From Caryophanales bacterium (GTDB taxonomy: Bacteria > Bacillota > Bacilli > Exiguobacteriales > Exiguobacteriaceae), in the NCBI GenBank assembly GCA_902363455.1, contig CABJAC010000004.1, forward strand, positions 197,944 through 261,943: a DNA stretch of 64,000 bases, in the 5' to 3' direction. The translations under genes were made by a program, and so were the position numbers. This document shows positions 26,193 through 35,450 of the stretch, in pieces (within the stretch, counting starts at the first letter, position 1; each line of letters begins with the position of its first letter). The notes under the pieces are model-generated. The model was given only the letters and a program-made list of their open reading frames with translations. It searched no databases and was not told where the DNA came from.

Positions 26193-26543
26193 CTATTTTT
26201 TTTGTTTTGTTTCATTGAAAAGTATCATCGGATCATAAGGTGCATTAGGATCATTTTTCAAATTGATAAAATGTCTTTGATCATTCCAATCCCCAAACTG
26301 CTCCGTATAGGGCATTTCCAATGACTGAAACACTTCCTCATTTTTGACCAGACCAATGTAAACTTCGTACCCTTCATCATCTGATGAGAAAAAGCCGCCT
26401 TCAGCAGCTGTAGTTTCAACCAGCGCTTCATCGATCAAATCTTTTAATTTCAATAATGCTTGTTTATTGCCAACAATAAAGGATTCTTGATGATTGGTAT
26501 GCTGAGCATAAATATGTAAATACATCTGGTGTTTCCATGACAT
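26193..26543 (-). CDS. Uncharacterised acidic protein (immunity-like orphan)
   Basis: A 116-residue soluble acidic protein (SWKHQMYLHIYAQHTNHQES; AEGGFFSSDDEGYEVYIGLV) with GAGAAGG before the ATG. I do not recognise a named family. Its size, AT-rich composition and position beside another orphan of similar character resemble immunity proteins of polymorphic toxin systems, but no toxin gene is present. The assignment is weak. Confidence 0.55.
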   Translation of the reverse strand: MSWKHQMYLHIYAQHTNHQESFIVGNKQALLKLKDLIDEALVETTAAEGGFFSSDDEGYEVYIGLVKNEEVFQSLEMPYTEQFGDWNDQRHFINLKNDPNAPYDPMILFNETKQKK

Positions 26544-26655
26544 GATGCCTTCTCACCTCACCGGTTTTTTTTTCAAGTGGACTTTTTATTTATTATTGAC
26601 TTGAATATGTTCTAAATGTAATTGACGAAATCCTAAAATAAAAGGTTCTTCATTT

Positions 26656-27099
26656 TTATTCCTTACTCTCATATCGCTGCTGTTTTCCCATCCAATCATT
26701 TCTTTCTCTCCATCTAAGTTTTTTAGCTGATATCCAGCTTACGTTCTGTTCGATATTGCTCGGATCGAAATCAATATCATCTGACCAGTAATAAGTATCA
26801 TGCTGTTTTAAAATGACAGCCTCAAAAATTATCGAGGGGAAATTTTCTGGTGTCGGAAGGATATGAATTCCTGTTACACCTTCAAACCATAATTCAATCG
26901 CAGACGGGTTTTTGAACTGACGTTGAAATAACAGTTTGACGTTTGTATCTAATCCGCTTGGAGCAGCCATCGTCAGATTCTCATCAACATACGTTTCGGT
27001 CCACATATGCATTTCCTTCAAACACCCGTCATGAAAATAACCAAAGTCCTCAAGTAATTCCCTGATTTCTGATTCCTCTTTTAGTTCAATCCAGTTCAT
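26656..27099 (-). CDS. Uncharacterised acidic protein, possible immunity-type
   Basis: A 147-residue soluble protein beginning MNWIELKEESEIRELLEDFG, with GGAGGT before the ATG. It is rich in W and acidic residues (FHDGCLKEMHMW; ELWFEGVTGIHIL; NVSWISAKKLRWRERNDW). Proteins of this kind occur as isolated small genes in Bacillales and some lie near polymorphic toxins; no confirmed function. It is more AT-rich than the surrounding core genes and precedes the other orphan on the same strand. Confidence 0.6.
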   Translation of the reverse strand: MNWIELKEESEIRELLEDFGYFHDGCLKEMHMWTETYVDENLTMAAPSGLDTNVKLLFQRQFKNPSAIELWFEGVTGIHILPTPENFPSIIFEAVILKQHDTYYWSDDIDFDPSNIEQNVSWISAKKLRWRERNDWMGKQQRYESKE

Positions 27100-27153
27100 A
27101 GGTTACCTCCGGTGCATTTTTTTGATCATCTCTTCTTGTCAGAAAAGCTATGC

Positions 27154-27207
27154 TATACAAAAGACCATCTCAATTGCGTAACAGCATTTGGGATGGTCTT
27201 TTGTATA
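27154..27207. terminator. Long hairpin/terminator between the orphan gene and rlmH
   Basis: TATACAAAAGACCATC (27154-27169) and GATGGTCTTTTGTATA (27192-27207) form a perfect 16-bp stem with a 22-base loop. On the minus strand it lies just after rlmH. Confidence 0.8.
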
Positions 27208-27215
27208 GACTGAAC

Positions 27216-27695
27216 TTACTTATGATACGGTTCATTCCGATTAATCCGGTACGCCCGGTAAATCTGCTCACACAGAATCATCTTCATCAATTGATGGGGA
27301 AATGTCATCTTCGAGAACGAAATCGTATCGTTTGCTCGTTGCATGACTTCCGGTGCGAGACCAAGCGATCCGCCGATGACAAACGCGATTTTACTTTTGC
27401 CATACGTCGCCAGTCGATCGAGTTCTGTCGCAAACTGTTCACTCGTCCGTTGCTTTCCTTCGATAGCAAGTGCGTAGACGTGAACGTCCGGTCCAATCTT
27501 CGCTAAAATCCGTTCGCCCTCTTTTTTCTTCACTTGCTGCATCTCGGCGTCACTTAATTGTTCCGGTGCTTTTTCGTCCGGTACCTCGATTTCTTGAATC
27601 GAACAATAGGCGCCAAGACGTTTCGTATATTCGGCAATCCCTTGCTTCAAGTACTTCTCTTTCAGCTTTCCGACCGTGATAATGGTAATTTGCAT
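27216..27695 (-). CDS. rlmH: 23S rRNA (pseudouridine1915-N3)-methyltransferase
   Basis: A 159-residue SPOUT methyltransferase read from the second of two adjacent ATG codons, giving the family start [20 protein letters not shown]. The deep-knot SAM site is [17 protein letters not shown] followed by [20 protein letters not shown] near the C-terminus. It methylates pseudouridine 1915 in helix 69 of 23S rRNA on the assembled ribosome. It lies next to the wal operon genes as in Bacillus. DnaA boxes lie directly upstream. Confidence 0.96.
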   Translation of the reverse strand: MQITIITVGKLKEKYLKQGIAEYTKRLGAYCSIQEIEVPDEKAPEQLSDAEMQQVKKKEGERILAKIGPDVHVYALAIEGKQRTSEQFATELDRLATYGKSKIAFVIGGSLGLAPEVMQRANDTISFSKMTFPHQLMKMILCEQIYRAYRINRNEPYHK

Positions 27696-27729
27696 CATTT
27701 TTCTCGCTTTCTGACAGAAAATTCAGGAG

Positions 27730-28017
27730 TTATCCACAGAGTTATCCACATGTCCACATGTTGATAATTATTTTTTGCTTGACACAAGATATGTCGCGGG
27801 CTGGTCACAGTACTCACACGTGACCTTTTTCTCTGCCGGCACCTCTTCTAAAATCGGGTACTCTTCCGTTTCATCGACTACTTCGTCGAGCGCTAACTCG
27901 ACGTGTTCTAAACAGACATATTTATCCACAGGTCTTTTCCTCCTTTTAAGTTATCCACATTTATCCGCTACCAGTATAACAAAAATTGACTTCCCTCACT
28001 GAAAAAAGTTATCCACA
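27730..28017. other. DnaA-box cluster outside oriC
   Basis: Five perfect TTATCCACA boxes, all in the same orientation, occur at 27730-27738, 27742-27750, 27922-27930, 27951-27959 and 28009-28017. A near-match, TTATCCGCT, starts at 27961. Three lie in non-coding sequence between rlmH, the CxxH/CxxC gene and the GC-rich repeat; one overlaps the start region of the small gene. The main origin is about 25 kb away. DnaA-box clusters of this type in Bacillus titrate DnaA and restrain initiation. Confidence 0.8.
27768..27929 (-). CDS. CxxH/CxxC small protein (BA_5709-like family)
   Basis: A 53-residue protein read from a GTG with AAAAGGAGG upstream. Its sequence starts VDKYVCLEHVELALDEVVDE and contains two metal-binding-type pairs, CLEH and CEYC, the marks of the CxxH/CxxC family found beside rlmH in Bacillales. 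It probably binds zinc. The function is unknown. The GTG codon lies inside a DnaA box (27922-27930), so DnaA binding would cover the translation-start DNA. Confidence 0.85.
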   Translation of the reverse strand: MDKYVCLEHVELALDEVVDETEEYPILEEVPAEKKVTCEYCDQPATYLVSSKK

Positions 28018-28087
28018 CCTCTTCTTTGGAATTACTTCTTTGATCAGCTTCCCTCTCAGTACCAATCCATTCATCGTGTCCGCTGCA

Positions 28088-28213
28088 CGCGACTCCTACA
28101 GGAAAAAGCGCGGCTCGCCCGCGCTGTCAGAGGAAAACGAGAACCGGGCATCGACGCCGACAGGCAAGTAAGCCCGCGGCTTGTTCCTCGCCTGAGGAAA
28201 GCGCGTGACAGCG
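28088..28213 (+). repeat. GC-rich intergenic repeat, copy 2
   Basis: It contains CGACTCCTACAGGAAAAAGC, CGCGCTGTCAGAGG, GACAGGCAAG, AAGCCCGCGGCTTG, CCTCGCC and GGAAAGCGCG in the same order as the minus strand of 6008-6127. The two copies differ by many substitutions and small indels. It fills the gap between the DnaA-box cluster and htrC. Confidence 0.65.
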
Positions 28214-28257
28214 AATCACGATGAGAACCGGAGAGACCATCTTTTTTGTGCACAAAA

Positions 28258-28285
28258 AAACTACCCGCACGTATACGAGTAGTTG
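28258..28285 (-). terminator. Terminator of htrC
   Basis: On the minus strand ACTACTCG, a short loop, and CGGGTAGT form a stem followed by seven T residues. Confidence 0.8.
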
Positions 28286-28296
28286 ATCTGAATCTG

Positions 28297-29589
28297 TTAT
28301 TGTACTGTCGCCGCTTGCGCCGACAGTTTGACATCCAGTGTCTGCTTCTCGCCGCCCCGGTAGAACGTCACCTTGACGTTGTCGCCGACTTTCGCATCCC
28401 GGTACAGAACACTTTTTAGATCGGCAAACGAGTTGATGTCCTTGCCGTTAATCTCGACGATGACATCATTTTCTTTCATCCCTGCTTTTTCCGCTCCACT
28501 GTTGCCCGTCAAACCGACGACGACAATCCCGCGGGTGACGTCATTCGGTAACTTCAGACGATCTTCCCGGAAACCGCTCGGGAATTCCTGAACGTCCCGA
28601 ATCTGAATCCCGAGTTGCGGACGAATCACTTCACCGTTTTGTTCGAGATCACGCATGATCGGCAACGCTTCGTTGATTGGAATCGCAAACCCGACCCCTT
28701 CGACACTCGCTTCGGCAATCTTCATCGAGTTGATCCCGATCAATTGACCGGACGTATTGATGAGCGCTCCGCCTGAGTTACCAGGATTGATTGCGGCATC
28801 CGTCTGAATGACTTCGGTGTTGAAGTCCTGCTGACCGTCCTTGTTCGTATCAACCGGCACCGTCCGTTCCTGGGCACTGATGACACCGCGTGTCACCGAG
28901 TTTGCAAAAATCCCGAGCGGATTCCCGATCGCAAGGACCGTTTCCCCGGCACGTAACGTATCCGAATCACCGAGTTTCACGACTTGTGTCACTTTTGAAG
29001 CATCAATCGACAACACGGCTAAATCGTACGTCGGATCTTCTCCGAGGACTTTCGCTTCCAGTGCCGTTCCGTCCGATAACGTGACCGACAATCGGCTGGC
29101 TCCTTCGACGACGTGATAGTTCGTGACGACATAGGCTTTGTTGCCGTCTTTTTTATAGATGACACCGGATCCGGCACCCGTCTCTTGCGCACCGCCTTGG
29201 AATGAGTTTTGCAGGTTCGTCACGCTGACGACGGCTTCTCTCGTCTGACTGACGGCGCCGACGATATCGTTTTCCGATTCCGTCGCGTTTGATGCCGCTT
29301 GTTCCGGTGTTGCCGTCGAGACCGGTGCCGGACCCGTCATCTCGTCACGGACGAACGGCCAGGCGATCAAGGCAATCAACAGCGCCCCGATGATCCCGCC
29401 GATTAAGCCGACAAAAAAGGCTTTTCCGCCGCCGCGGCGTTTTGGTGCAGGTGGTTCTTCTTCATATGATTCACGATAAGGACTGACCGGCTCGTCTTCA
29501 CTTGGTCGTCGCGGCGGAAAGCCGCTTGTCTCATCGGTCGATGCGTAAGGCTGATCTGATTCGTTCCGTGGTTCTTCTGGTCGATCCAT
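28297..29589 (-). CDS. htrC: HtrA-family serine protease, membrane-anchored
   Basis: A 430-residue protein started at the ATG at 29589, 9 bases after GGAGG; a GTG two codons earlier is too close to the ribosome site. The N-terminal cytoplasmic part is acidic, followed by a membrane segment (AFFVGLIGGIIGALLIALIA). The trypsin-like domain shows the triad in TNYHVVEG, DLAVLSID and GNSGGALIN. A C-terminal PDZ domain follows (GIVVVGLTGNSGAEKAGM). It degrades or refolds damaged envelope proteins. It ends the wal operon region, as in Bacillus (yyxA/htrC). Confidence 0.94.
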   Translation of the reverse strand: MDRPEEPRNESDQPYASTDETSGFPPRRPSEDEPVSPYRESYEEEPPAPKRRGGGKAFFVGLIGGIIGALLIALIAWPFVRDEMTGPAPVSTATPEQAASNATESENDIVGAVSQTREAVVSVTNLQNSFQGGAQETGAGSGVIYKKDGNKAYVVTNYHVVEGASRLSVTLSDGTALEAKVLGEDPTYDLAVLSIDASKVTQVVKLGDSDTLRAGETVLAIGNPLGIFANSVTRGVISAQERTVPVDTNKDGQQDFNTEVIQTDAAINPGNSGGALINTSGQLIGINSMKIAEASVEGVGFAIPINEALPIMRDLEQNGEVIRPQLGIQIRDVQEFPSGFREDRLKLPNDVTRGIVVVGLTGNSGAEKAGMKENDVIVEINGKDINSFADLKSVLYRDAKVGDNVKVTFYRGGEKQTLDVKLSAQAATVQ

Positions 29590-29695
29590 CGACACACGCC
29601 TCCTTCTAAACTCTCTTTACACAAGTATACCCCCATCACGTGGCGAGTTAGCCAAATGTGGGGGTCTTTTGAGCATATTCAGTAATTTCCCATAA

Positions 29696-30487
29696 TCAGA
29701 GCTTCAAAAGCGGCGTCGGAATGACGGGATCGGTGTCGAGCAACTGGATCTTGCTGAGGTCGACATCGCGGCTCGCGAGCGTCTGGGAGACACTCATCCG
29801 GGCCAGCTCCTTCATGTTGTTGTCCTTACTCAAGTGGGCCATATGAATCCGTTTCGTCCGGTCGTCGAGCACTTCGCTCATCGCGATTGCCGCGTCTTCG
29901 TTCGAGACGTGACCGTAATCGCCGAGGATCCGTCGTTTGACGCTCCATGGGTAATGTCCCATCTGAAGCATCCCGATATCGTGGTTTGCTTCAAAAATAT
30001 AGGCATCGGCGCCGCGGATGACGCCTTTCATCCGGTCCGAGACGTAACCCGTATCCGTGATGTGCGCCAGCCGTTTTCCCTCGTGGGCGAACTGGAAGAA
30101 CATCGGATCGGCCGCGTCATGACTGACGTTAAACGATTCGACCTCGATGTCACCGAACTGTTTGACCTCACCGACTTCCCAAAGGAACTTCAGTGCGGGA
30201 TCGATCTTGCCGATCTTCGCTTCCATCGCCGCCCACGTCTTTTCGTTCGCATAGAGCGGGATATTGTACTTCCGCGCCATGATGCCGACGCCTTTGATAT
30301 GATCCGAATGTTCGTGGGTGACGAACAAACCGTCAATCTGATCCGGTGACCGGTGGATCTGGTCGAACAGGGCGAGCATCGCTTTTCCGGTCAGGCCGGC
30401 GTCGACGAGCAGGCGGGTCTGTTCACTTTCGATGTAGAGGGCATTCCCCGTCGAGCCACTGGCAAGAACGCTGTAGTGTAGGCTCAT
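29696..30487 (-). CDS. walJ: MBL-fold metallo-hydrolase WalJ (YycJ)
   Basis: A 263-residue metallo-beta-lactamase-fold protein started at the ATG at 30487, 7 bases after GAGGA. It has [14 protein letters not shown] (about residue 54), the zinc-binding HxHxDH motif, and [11 protein letters not shown] further on. WalJ is encoded with WalRK and is linked to cell-wall and division control in Gram-positive bacteria; its substrate, perhaps nucleic acid, is unsettled. It starts 10 bases after the walI stop. Confidence 0.95.
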   Translation of the reverse strand: MSLHYSVLASGSTGNALYIESEQTRLLVDAGLTGKAMLALFDQIHRSPDQIDGLFVTHEHSDHIKGVGIMARKYNIPLYANEKTWAAMEAKIGKIDPALKFLWEVGEVKQFGDIEVESFNVSHDAADPMFFQFAHEGKRLAHITDTGYVSDRMKGVIRGADAYIFEANHDIGMLQMGHYPWSVKRRILGDYGHVSNEDAAIAMSEVLDDRTKRIHMAHLSKDNNMKELARMSVSQTLASRDVDLSKIQLLDTDPVIPTPLLKL

Positions 30488-30497
30488 CGTGCATTCC

Positions 30498-31334
30498 TCA
30501 TTTCTCTGAAACGGTATCAAGCCGTTCGATGGTCTGGACTCCGCCGTCAATCGCATTGACGAAATACAGTTCTTCTCCGTTCAGTTCAATCTGCCACGTC
30601 GGCGGTAGAATCTGAACCGATTTCGTTCCTTCCGTCACGAGACAGAAGTAGCCGAGTTGTTGACTCGTCATCCGTTTTGACGCCGGGAACAAACCTTGCT
30701 CCGACAGTTGGATGACGGACTCACTCGCTGACAATAACGTGACATCTTGGGCCTGACGGACGACTTTATTTAAGTGGCGTTGCTTATAACTGACAATTTC
30801 TTTTTGATCGTTTAATTGCAGTACGAGTAACGACGGACCAATCATCGCATCGTCTTTTCGGGACTGTTGCGGCGTCGAATACAACGGTTGTTCTTTATAC
30901 GTCTGAACGAACGTCATCTCGTTGTGTTTGCTGTCATACTTCCAAAATGTATAATCCGTCCCGTAGGCAGCCGCGGACTGAACGAACGCAGTCGCTGAGT
31001 CACGCATCGCCTTCGCTTCGAGCGGATGCGGCTTCGTCAGCCGAACCGACCACTCACTTTGATTTTTAACAGAGGTCACCGCATCTTTAATCGTCGATCC
31101 GATTTTGGGCGCCAAGGAACTGGTATCGACTTCTGCCGTCAGATAACCGATTTCTTTGGAGACCGGTTGCAATTTTTTCTCATCAATCTTTCGTTCTTTC
31201 AAAACGGTTTTTCCGTCCGCATTCGTCGTGACGATCCGGGGATCAATCATCCGATCCATCAGTTGAACGGCAAGATAGACGTTCAGGATCAGGAACGTCA
31301 GAATCAATAACATTTTTGCTTTATTCCAATCCAT
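30498..31334 (-). CDS. walI: Two-component system regulatory protein WalI (YycI)
   Basis: A 278-residue membrane-anchored protein with one N-terminal hydrophobic segment ([19 protein letters not shown]) and an extracytoplasmic domain. In Bacillus WalI and WalH bind the membrane part of WalK and hold down its activity. It sits 6 bases downstream of walH. The length matches the family. Confidence 0.93.
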   Translation of the reverse strand: MDWNKAKMLLILTFLILNVYLAVQLMDRMIDPRIVTTNADGKTVLKERKIDEKKLQPVSKEIGYLTAEVDTSSLAPKIGSTIKDAVTSVKNQSEWSVRLTKPHPLEAKAMRDSATAFVQSAAAYGTDYTFWKYDSKHNEMTFVQTYKEQPLYSTPQQSRKDDAMIGPSLLVLQLNDQKEIVSYKQRHLNKVVRQAQDVTLLSASESVIQLSEQGLFPASKRMTSQQLGYFCLVTEGTKSVQILPPTWQIELNGEELYFVNAIDGGVQTIERLDTVSEK

Positions 31335-31340
31335 GATCCC

Positions 31341-32654
31341 TCACCCTTCTTTTCCGACAGTTTCGAACGGAATCCATTTTCCGCTTCGTTTCATGAACCA
31401 AGTGGGTTTAAACAAGGCATATCGGCTGGTATCGATTTCGTACGTCATCTCATAGCCCATCCGGATGCCGGTCATCTCGTTCCGGAGACCCTTTGCTTCG
31501 AGTTGTTGTTCGACTTCCTCGATCGAAGGCAATGTCGTTTCGCGGAGCAACAGTTTCCGGTCTGCCCGGAGCATGCTCCGGCTGAGCGCACGGATTTGAT
31601 TCTCTTCAAACGTCACCTTGATCGTTGCTAAATCAAAATCAGGTTGCTCTAGCAAAGGACCGGCTTCACCGAACACCGGATAGCGGTTCAAATACAAACG
31701 GAACGTCGCCGTCTGTTCTTCACCGACTTTTGACATCTGATCAAAATAATAGCGGAATCCGCTGCGTTGTGTCACGGGATCGAGCCATCCGCCGTGGATG
31801 TTGATATAGCTGACAACGGTACTATAGTCGACGGAAGAAGTCTGCGTGTTCGGAGATAACGTATTAAAACGAAACGCATTGTAATCCCGGTCATAGGTCG
31901 AGACACTGACACCGTCCGTCAAAACGTCAAGATCGTCCCGGCTTTTGATTTGCTGGACATTCGAATTTTCTGTAAAAAAGGCACTCTCAATTCGACTGAG
32001 TGGTTTTGGATTTTCTGAAATATCATCGTAGACGAATACTTCCTCAAGCTTCGGGGCAATACTCGGAACATAGGTGTAGTCCCCGCCCTTGAGCTCGACT
32101 TTCGTCATCGGTTTTTTCTTATCATAGGCGAATAGTCGTTTTAAGACGCTGTCGTCACCAATCAATTTAAAGTCCTTGAATCGTCCGTTCGTCGATTCGA
32201 GCCTTAGAATCGGACCGTCGTAATCGAGCAGATAAAGCCGTTTGATCGGCTCGGACATGGCAATTTGTTTTTCACCGAGTAACTCCTCGAGCATCTTCGC
32301 GCTGATCGGCGTCGGGAAAATCATCTCGACATTCCGCTTGCTGACCGGAATATTCGACGCCTTATCGGTCAACACGAGGACGCCGATATCGAAGGATGCC
32401 CCGATCCGGTTCAGGATCGTCCGACCGATGATTTGCGTCTGATACGCTTTTTCACCGTTCGAGTAGACGACCAGTTCCGGATTGACGAGCTGATTCCCTT
32501 CAACTGTTTTCGAGGCATCAATTTCATTAAACGACACCTGTTCTTGTTCAATCGATTCACTGCTTGGATGATAAGTCCAAAGCATCGCGGTCTGTACAAT
32601 CGAGCCGCTGACAAGAAGAATCAAGGCAATGGATTTCAGCCGCTGTTTGATCAT
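31341..32654 (-). CDS. walH: Two-component system regulatory protein WalH (YycH)
   Basis: A 437-residue protein with an N-terminal membrane segment (SIALILLVSGSIVQTAMLWT) and a large extracytoplasmic domain containing the YycH family stretches (PTPISAKMLEELLGEKQIAM; YVSYINIHGGWLDP-like region near 285). It acts with WalI as a negative modulator of WalK. It overlaps walK by 4 bases, so translation is coupled. Confidence 0.93.
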   Translation of the reverse strand: MIKQRLKSIALILLVSGSIVQTAMLWTYHPSSESIEQEQVSFNEIDASKTVEGNQLVNPELVVYSNGEKAYQTQIIGRTILNRIGASFDIGVLVLTDKASNIPVSKRNVEMIFPTPISAKMLEELLGEKQIAMSEPIKRLYLLDYDGPILRLESTNGRFKDFKLIGDDSVLKRLFAYDKKKPMTKVELKGGDYTYVPSIAPKLEEVFVYDDISENPKPLSRIESAFFTENSNVQQIKSRDDLDVLTDGVSVSTYDRDYNAFRFNTLSPNTQTSSVDYSTVVSYINIHGGWLDPVTQRSGFRYYFDQMSKVGEEQTATFRLYLNRYPVFGEAGPLLEQPDFDLATIKVTFEENQIRALSRSMLRADRKLLLRETTLPSIEEVEQQLEAKGLRNEMTGIRMGYEMTYEIDTSRYALFKPTWFMKRSGKWIPFETVGKEG

Positions 32655-34501
32655 CCGGCATCCACCTCTTCAATCACTTCATACGGTAGTGTAAAGTAAA
32701 TCGTCGTGCCGCGTCCCCACTCGCTTTCTGCCCAAATGTCGCCGCCATGTGCCGAGACGACATCTTTCGCAATCGAGAGACCAAGACCGGTCCCTCCGAT
32801 TTTACGGGCACGGGCTTTATCGCCCCGGTAAAACCGTTCAAAAATCTTTTGCAGGTTCGCCTTCGGAATACCGACACCCTCATCCTTGATGCTGATGACA
32901 ATCCGTTTTGCCCGCAACATTGTCCGGACCGTGATCGTGCCGCCTTCCGGCGAATATTTAATCGCATTCGTTAAAATATTATCCGCAACTTGAATCAACT
33001 TATCTTGATCTCCCCGGATGTAGACTTTCCGTTTCATGATTTTCCGGCGGAAGCGGATCCGTTCCGGTTTCGTCATATCATGACGGTCGAGGATATCATT
33101 GAGGAACTGGATGTAATCAAACCGAACCTTGTTCATCTTGTATTCCTTACTGTCCATTTTTGACAGTTGTAAGAGATCCGTGACAAGGCGGATCATCCGC
33201 TCCGTTTCATTTTGTGTCGTCTCGAGGAAACGGGGAGCCAGTTCTTCATCTTGATATGCCCCTTCCGCCAAAGCTTCGAGGTAACTGCGCATCGTCGTCA
33301 GCGGTGTCCGCAGTTCGTGACTGACGTTCGCGACGAATTCGCGTCGGTCCTGTTCGACTTGTTCCTGCTCCGTGACATCATGCAGGACGATGATCATTCC
33401 GGTAATCGGTCCACTGTGCTTTTTGACCGGTGAGAAGAAGGCCCGGACTAGGAACAGTTCATCCTCGCTACTGAAATCAAGCAGACGCGGCGGCATCGTT
33501 CCGTCTTCCGGAATCATGAAGTCATCGCCCAAGGCGAGTAAATCTTTCAAATTCGTTCCGACGACACCGGTCTCATCCACACCGACGATATCTTTCGCCT
33601 GATCGTTCATCAAGATGACACGTAACGTCCGGTCCGTGGCGATAACGCCGTCCGTCATATTTTCAAGAACACTCGTCAATTTCCGCCGTTCCGCTTCCGT
33701 CGTCGCGTTCGCTTCGAGCAACTCATCCGTCAGCTCATTAAACGAACGCGCGAGCTGACCGATTTCATCATCCGAATAGACTTTAACCTTCCGGGAAAAG
33801 TTCCCGCGACGCATCTCGATTGCTTGGCGCCGCATATCCGAAATCGGACGGGTGATCGTCCGTGATAACAGGACCCCGAGAATCGAGGTGATGACAAGTG
33901 CAATCACTGTCCCCGTTGCTAAAATGCGTGTGACTTGTTGCATCTGCGCGTAAATCGACTCCATCGAAGCCCGGACATAAATCATACCGGTCGTCGCACC
34001 GGTTCGTTCCGATGTGACGGGAACCGCGAAAATCCGGATTTTATCTTCCGTTCCGGGGTCAAGAACCGTATCAATCCGGGACGAACTCGTCGCCTGTGCT
34101 TTTTTGATCAACGAGTTCGTCGCCCGTTGTCCGACCGCCGACTGATTGTCCTCGTCAGACGTCGCTTGAATGATCGAGTCCTGATCAATGATCTGGACTT
34201 CGAGAATATCGTTTCTTGAAGTGGAGCCACTACTAAACTCAGACAGCAGTTGTCCAAGAGATTCAGACAACTGCCGTTTGGAGGTCTCATCATCGCCTGT
34301 CTTATCGAATTCCTTACCGACGTTGTACGCGACAAGTCCGGCCCGGTCCTCAACAGATTTTGAGAAGTTCGTAATGTACTGCTTTTCAAGAGAACGAACG
34401 AAGTAAACACCAATGACCTGCATCGCAACTAAAATCAACAATGCGTAAATGACGACAAGTTTCCACTGGATCGATTTAAAGAAGTTCGTTCCTTTTAACA
34501 T
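32651..34501 (-). CDS. walK: Sensor histidine kinase WalK
   Basis: A 616-residue membrane histidine kinase. Order: first membrane segment (VVIYALLILVAMQVIGVYFV), an extracytoplasmic sensing domain of about 145 residues, second segment (TVIALVITSILGVLLS), HAMP (TRPISDMRRQAIEMRRGNFS), PAS (near 265-375), and HisKA with the phospho-accepting histidine near 390 in VANVSHELRTPL. The ATPase domain shows the N box DNILTNAIKYSP and the G2 box GTGLGLSIAK. It controls cell-wall metabolism through WalR. It lies 2 bases after walR and overlaps walH. Confidence 0.97.
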   Translation of the reverse strand: MLKGTNFFKSIQWKLVVIYALLILVAMQVIGVYFVRSLEKQYITNFSKSVEDRAGLVAYNVGKEFDKTGDDETSKRQLSESLGQLLSEFSSGSTSRNDILEVQIIDQDSIIQATSDEDNQSAVGQRATNSLIKKAQATSSSRIDTVLDPGTEDKIRIFAVPVTSERTGATTGMIYVRASMESIYAQMQQVTRILATGTVIALVITSILGVLLSRTITRPISDMRRQAIEMRRGNFSRKVKVYSDDEIGQLARSFNELTDELLEANATTEAERRKLTSVLENMTDGVIATDRTLRVILMNDQAKDIVGVDETGVVGTNLKDLLALGDDFMIPEDGTMPPRLLDFSSEDELFLVRAFFSPVKKHSGPITGMIIVLHDVTEQEQVEQDRREFVANVSHELRTPLTTMRSYLEALAEGAYQDEELAPRFLETTQNETERMIRLVTDLLQLSKMDSKEYKMNKVRFDYIQFLNDILDRHDMTKPERIRFRRKIMKRKVYIRGDQDKLIQVADNILTNAIKYSPEGGTITVRTMLRAKRIVISIKDEGVGIPKANLQKIFERFYRGDKARARKIGGTGLGLSIAKDVVSAHGGDIWAESEWGRGTTIYFTLPYEVIEEVDAG

Positions 34502-34503
34502 CG

Positions 34504-35211
34504 TTATTCATTCTCCCCGTCTTGGAGATAATAGCCGACACCACGGCGGGTCATGATATAAATCGGTGTACTTGGGTTGTCCTCAACTTTTTCCCGTAAA
34601 CGGCGCACTGTGACGTCGACCGTCCGCACGTCTCCAAAGTAATCGTAGCCCCAGACCGTTTGCAACAAGTGCTCGCGCGTCATGACTTGCCCGATATTTT
34701 TCGCTAAATAATGCAACAGTTCGAATTCACGTTGCGTGAGTTCGATTTTTTCTTCCCGCTTCGTCACCGTATGTGAGTTCAAATGAATCGTCAATTCACC
34801 AATCGTAATATCATCCGGATCGTCCGTCGTCGGTTTTTCTTCCCGTCCGCGTTTTCGCATATTGGCTTTAACACGGGCCAATAATTCCCGTGAACTGAAC
34901 GGTTTGGTGACGTAATCATCCGCTCCAAGTTCGAGTCCGAGTACTTTATCGATTTCAGAATCCTTCGCTGTCAACATGATGATCGGCGTATCCAGTGTTT
35001 TCCGGACTTCACGGCAGACTTCCATGCCGTCCATCAGTGGCAACATGATATCGAGAAGAATCAGATCGGGCTTGAACTCTTCAACTTTCTCGAGTGCTTC
35101 GACACCATCGTTTGCTACGGCGACACTATATCCTTCTTTTTCTAATTTAAATTTTAATATATCGGCAATCGGTTGCTCGTCATCGACGACGAGGATTTTA
35201 CGTTCCGTCAC
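34504..35211 (-). CDS. walR: Response regulator WalR
   Basis: A 235-residue OmpR-family regulator. The receiver domain has D54 in [14 protein letters not shown] in MLTAKD and K in VTKPFS. The winged-helix DNA-binding domain ends in [16 protein letters not shown] and [10 protein letters not shown]. WalR is essential in many Gram-positive bacteria and activates autolysin genes. It is the first gene of walRKHIJ. A promoter and a parS-like site lie upstream. Confidence 0.98.
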   Translation of the reverse strand: MTERKILVVDDEQPIADILKFKLEKEGYSVAVANDGVEALEKVEEFKPDLILLDIMLPLMDGMEVCREVRKTLDTPIIMLTAKDSEIDKVLGLELGADDYVTKPFSSRELLARVKANMRKRGREEKPTTDDPDDITIGELTIHLNSHTVTKREEKIELTQREFELLHYLAKNIGQVMTREHLLQTVWGYDYFGDVRTVDVTVRRLREKVEDNPSTPIYIMTRRGVGYYLQDGENE

Positions 35212-35333
35212 TGGGTGTTCCCCCTTAGAAAATTTCTATTCAATCTATTTTACCTGTTTTTAATCCATATAGAAAGGTGGCGACGGAAACTCCCGGCGCC
35301 ACTCGCTTGACTACATGACTCGTCCACGCTCGT

Positions 35334-35349
35334 CGTTCCACGTGAAACA
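35334..35349. other. parS-like site upstream of walR
   Basis: CGTTCCACGTGAAACA matches the parS consensus TGTTTCACGTGAAACA at 14 of 16 positions, with the palindromic core intact. It lies between the walR promoter and the gene, about 18 kb from oriC. Confidence 0.8.
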
Positions 35350-35357
35350 TTACTTTT

Positions 35358-35387
35358 AGTATACGCTTTTTTCGTTCATTTTGTGAA
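35358..35387 (-). promoter_or_regulatory. Candidate promoter of the wal operon
   Basis: Minus strand TTCACA (35382-35387), 18-base spacer, TATACT (35358-35363). The parS-like site would be just inside the transcript. Confidence 0.6.
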
Positions 35388-35409
35388 TGTTTTCGCTTAG
35401 TCATATATA

Positions 35410-35446
35410 AAAAGCAGCTCCAGATTTGAAATCTGAAACTGCTTCA
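35410..35446. terminator. Terminator after purA
   Basis: AAGCAG...CAGATTT pairs with AAATCTG...CTGCTT, a stem of 12-13 bp with a small internal loop, directly after the purA stop on the minus strand. Confidence 0.8.
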
Positions 35447-35450
35447 AGAA

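Noticed and set aside
29640..29680. Inverted repeat with ACCCCCA/TGGGGGT between walJ and htrC taken as a terminator
   Set aside because: On the minus strand it is followed by TATACTTG rather than a T run, so it may belong to an htrC promoter region instead. I could not choose between these.
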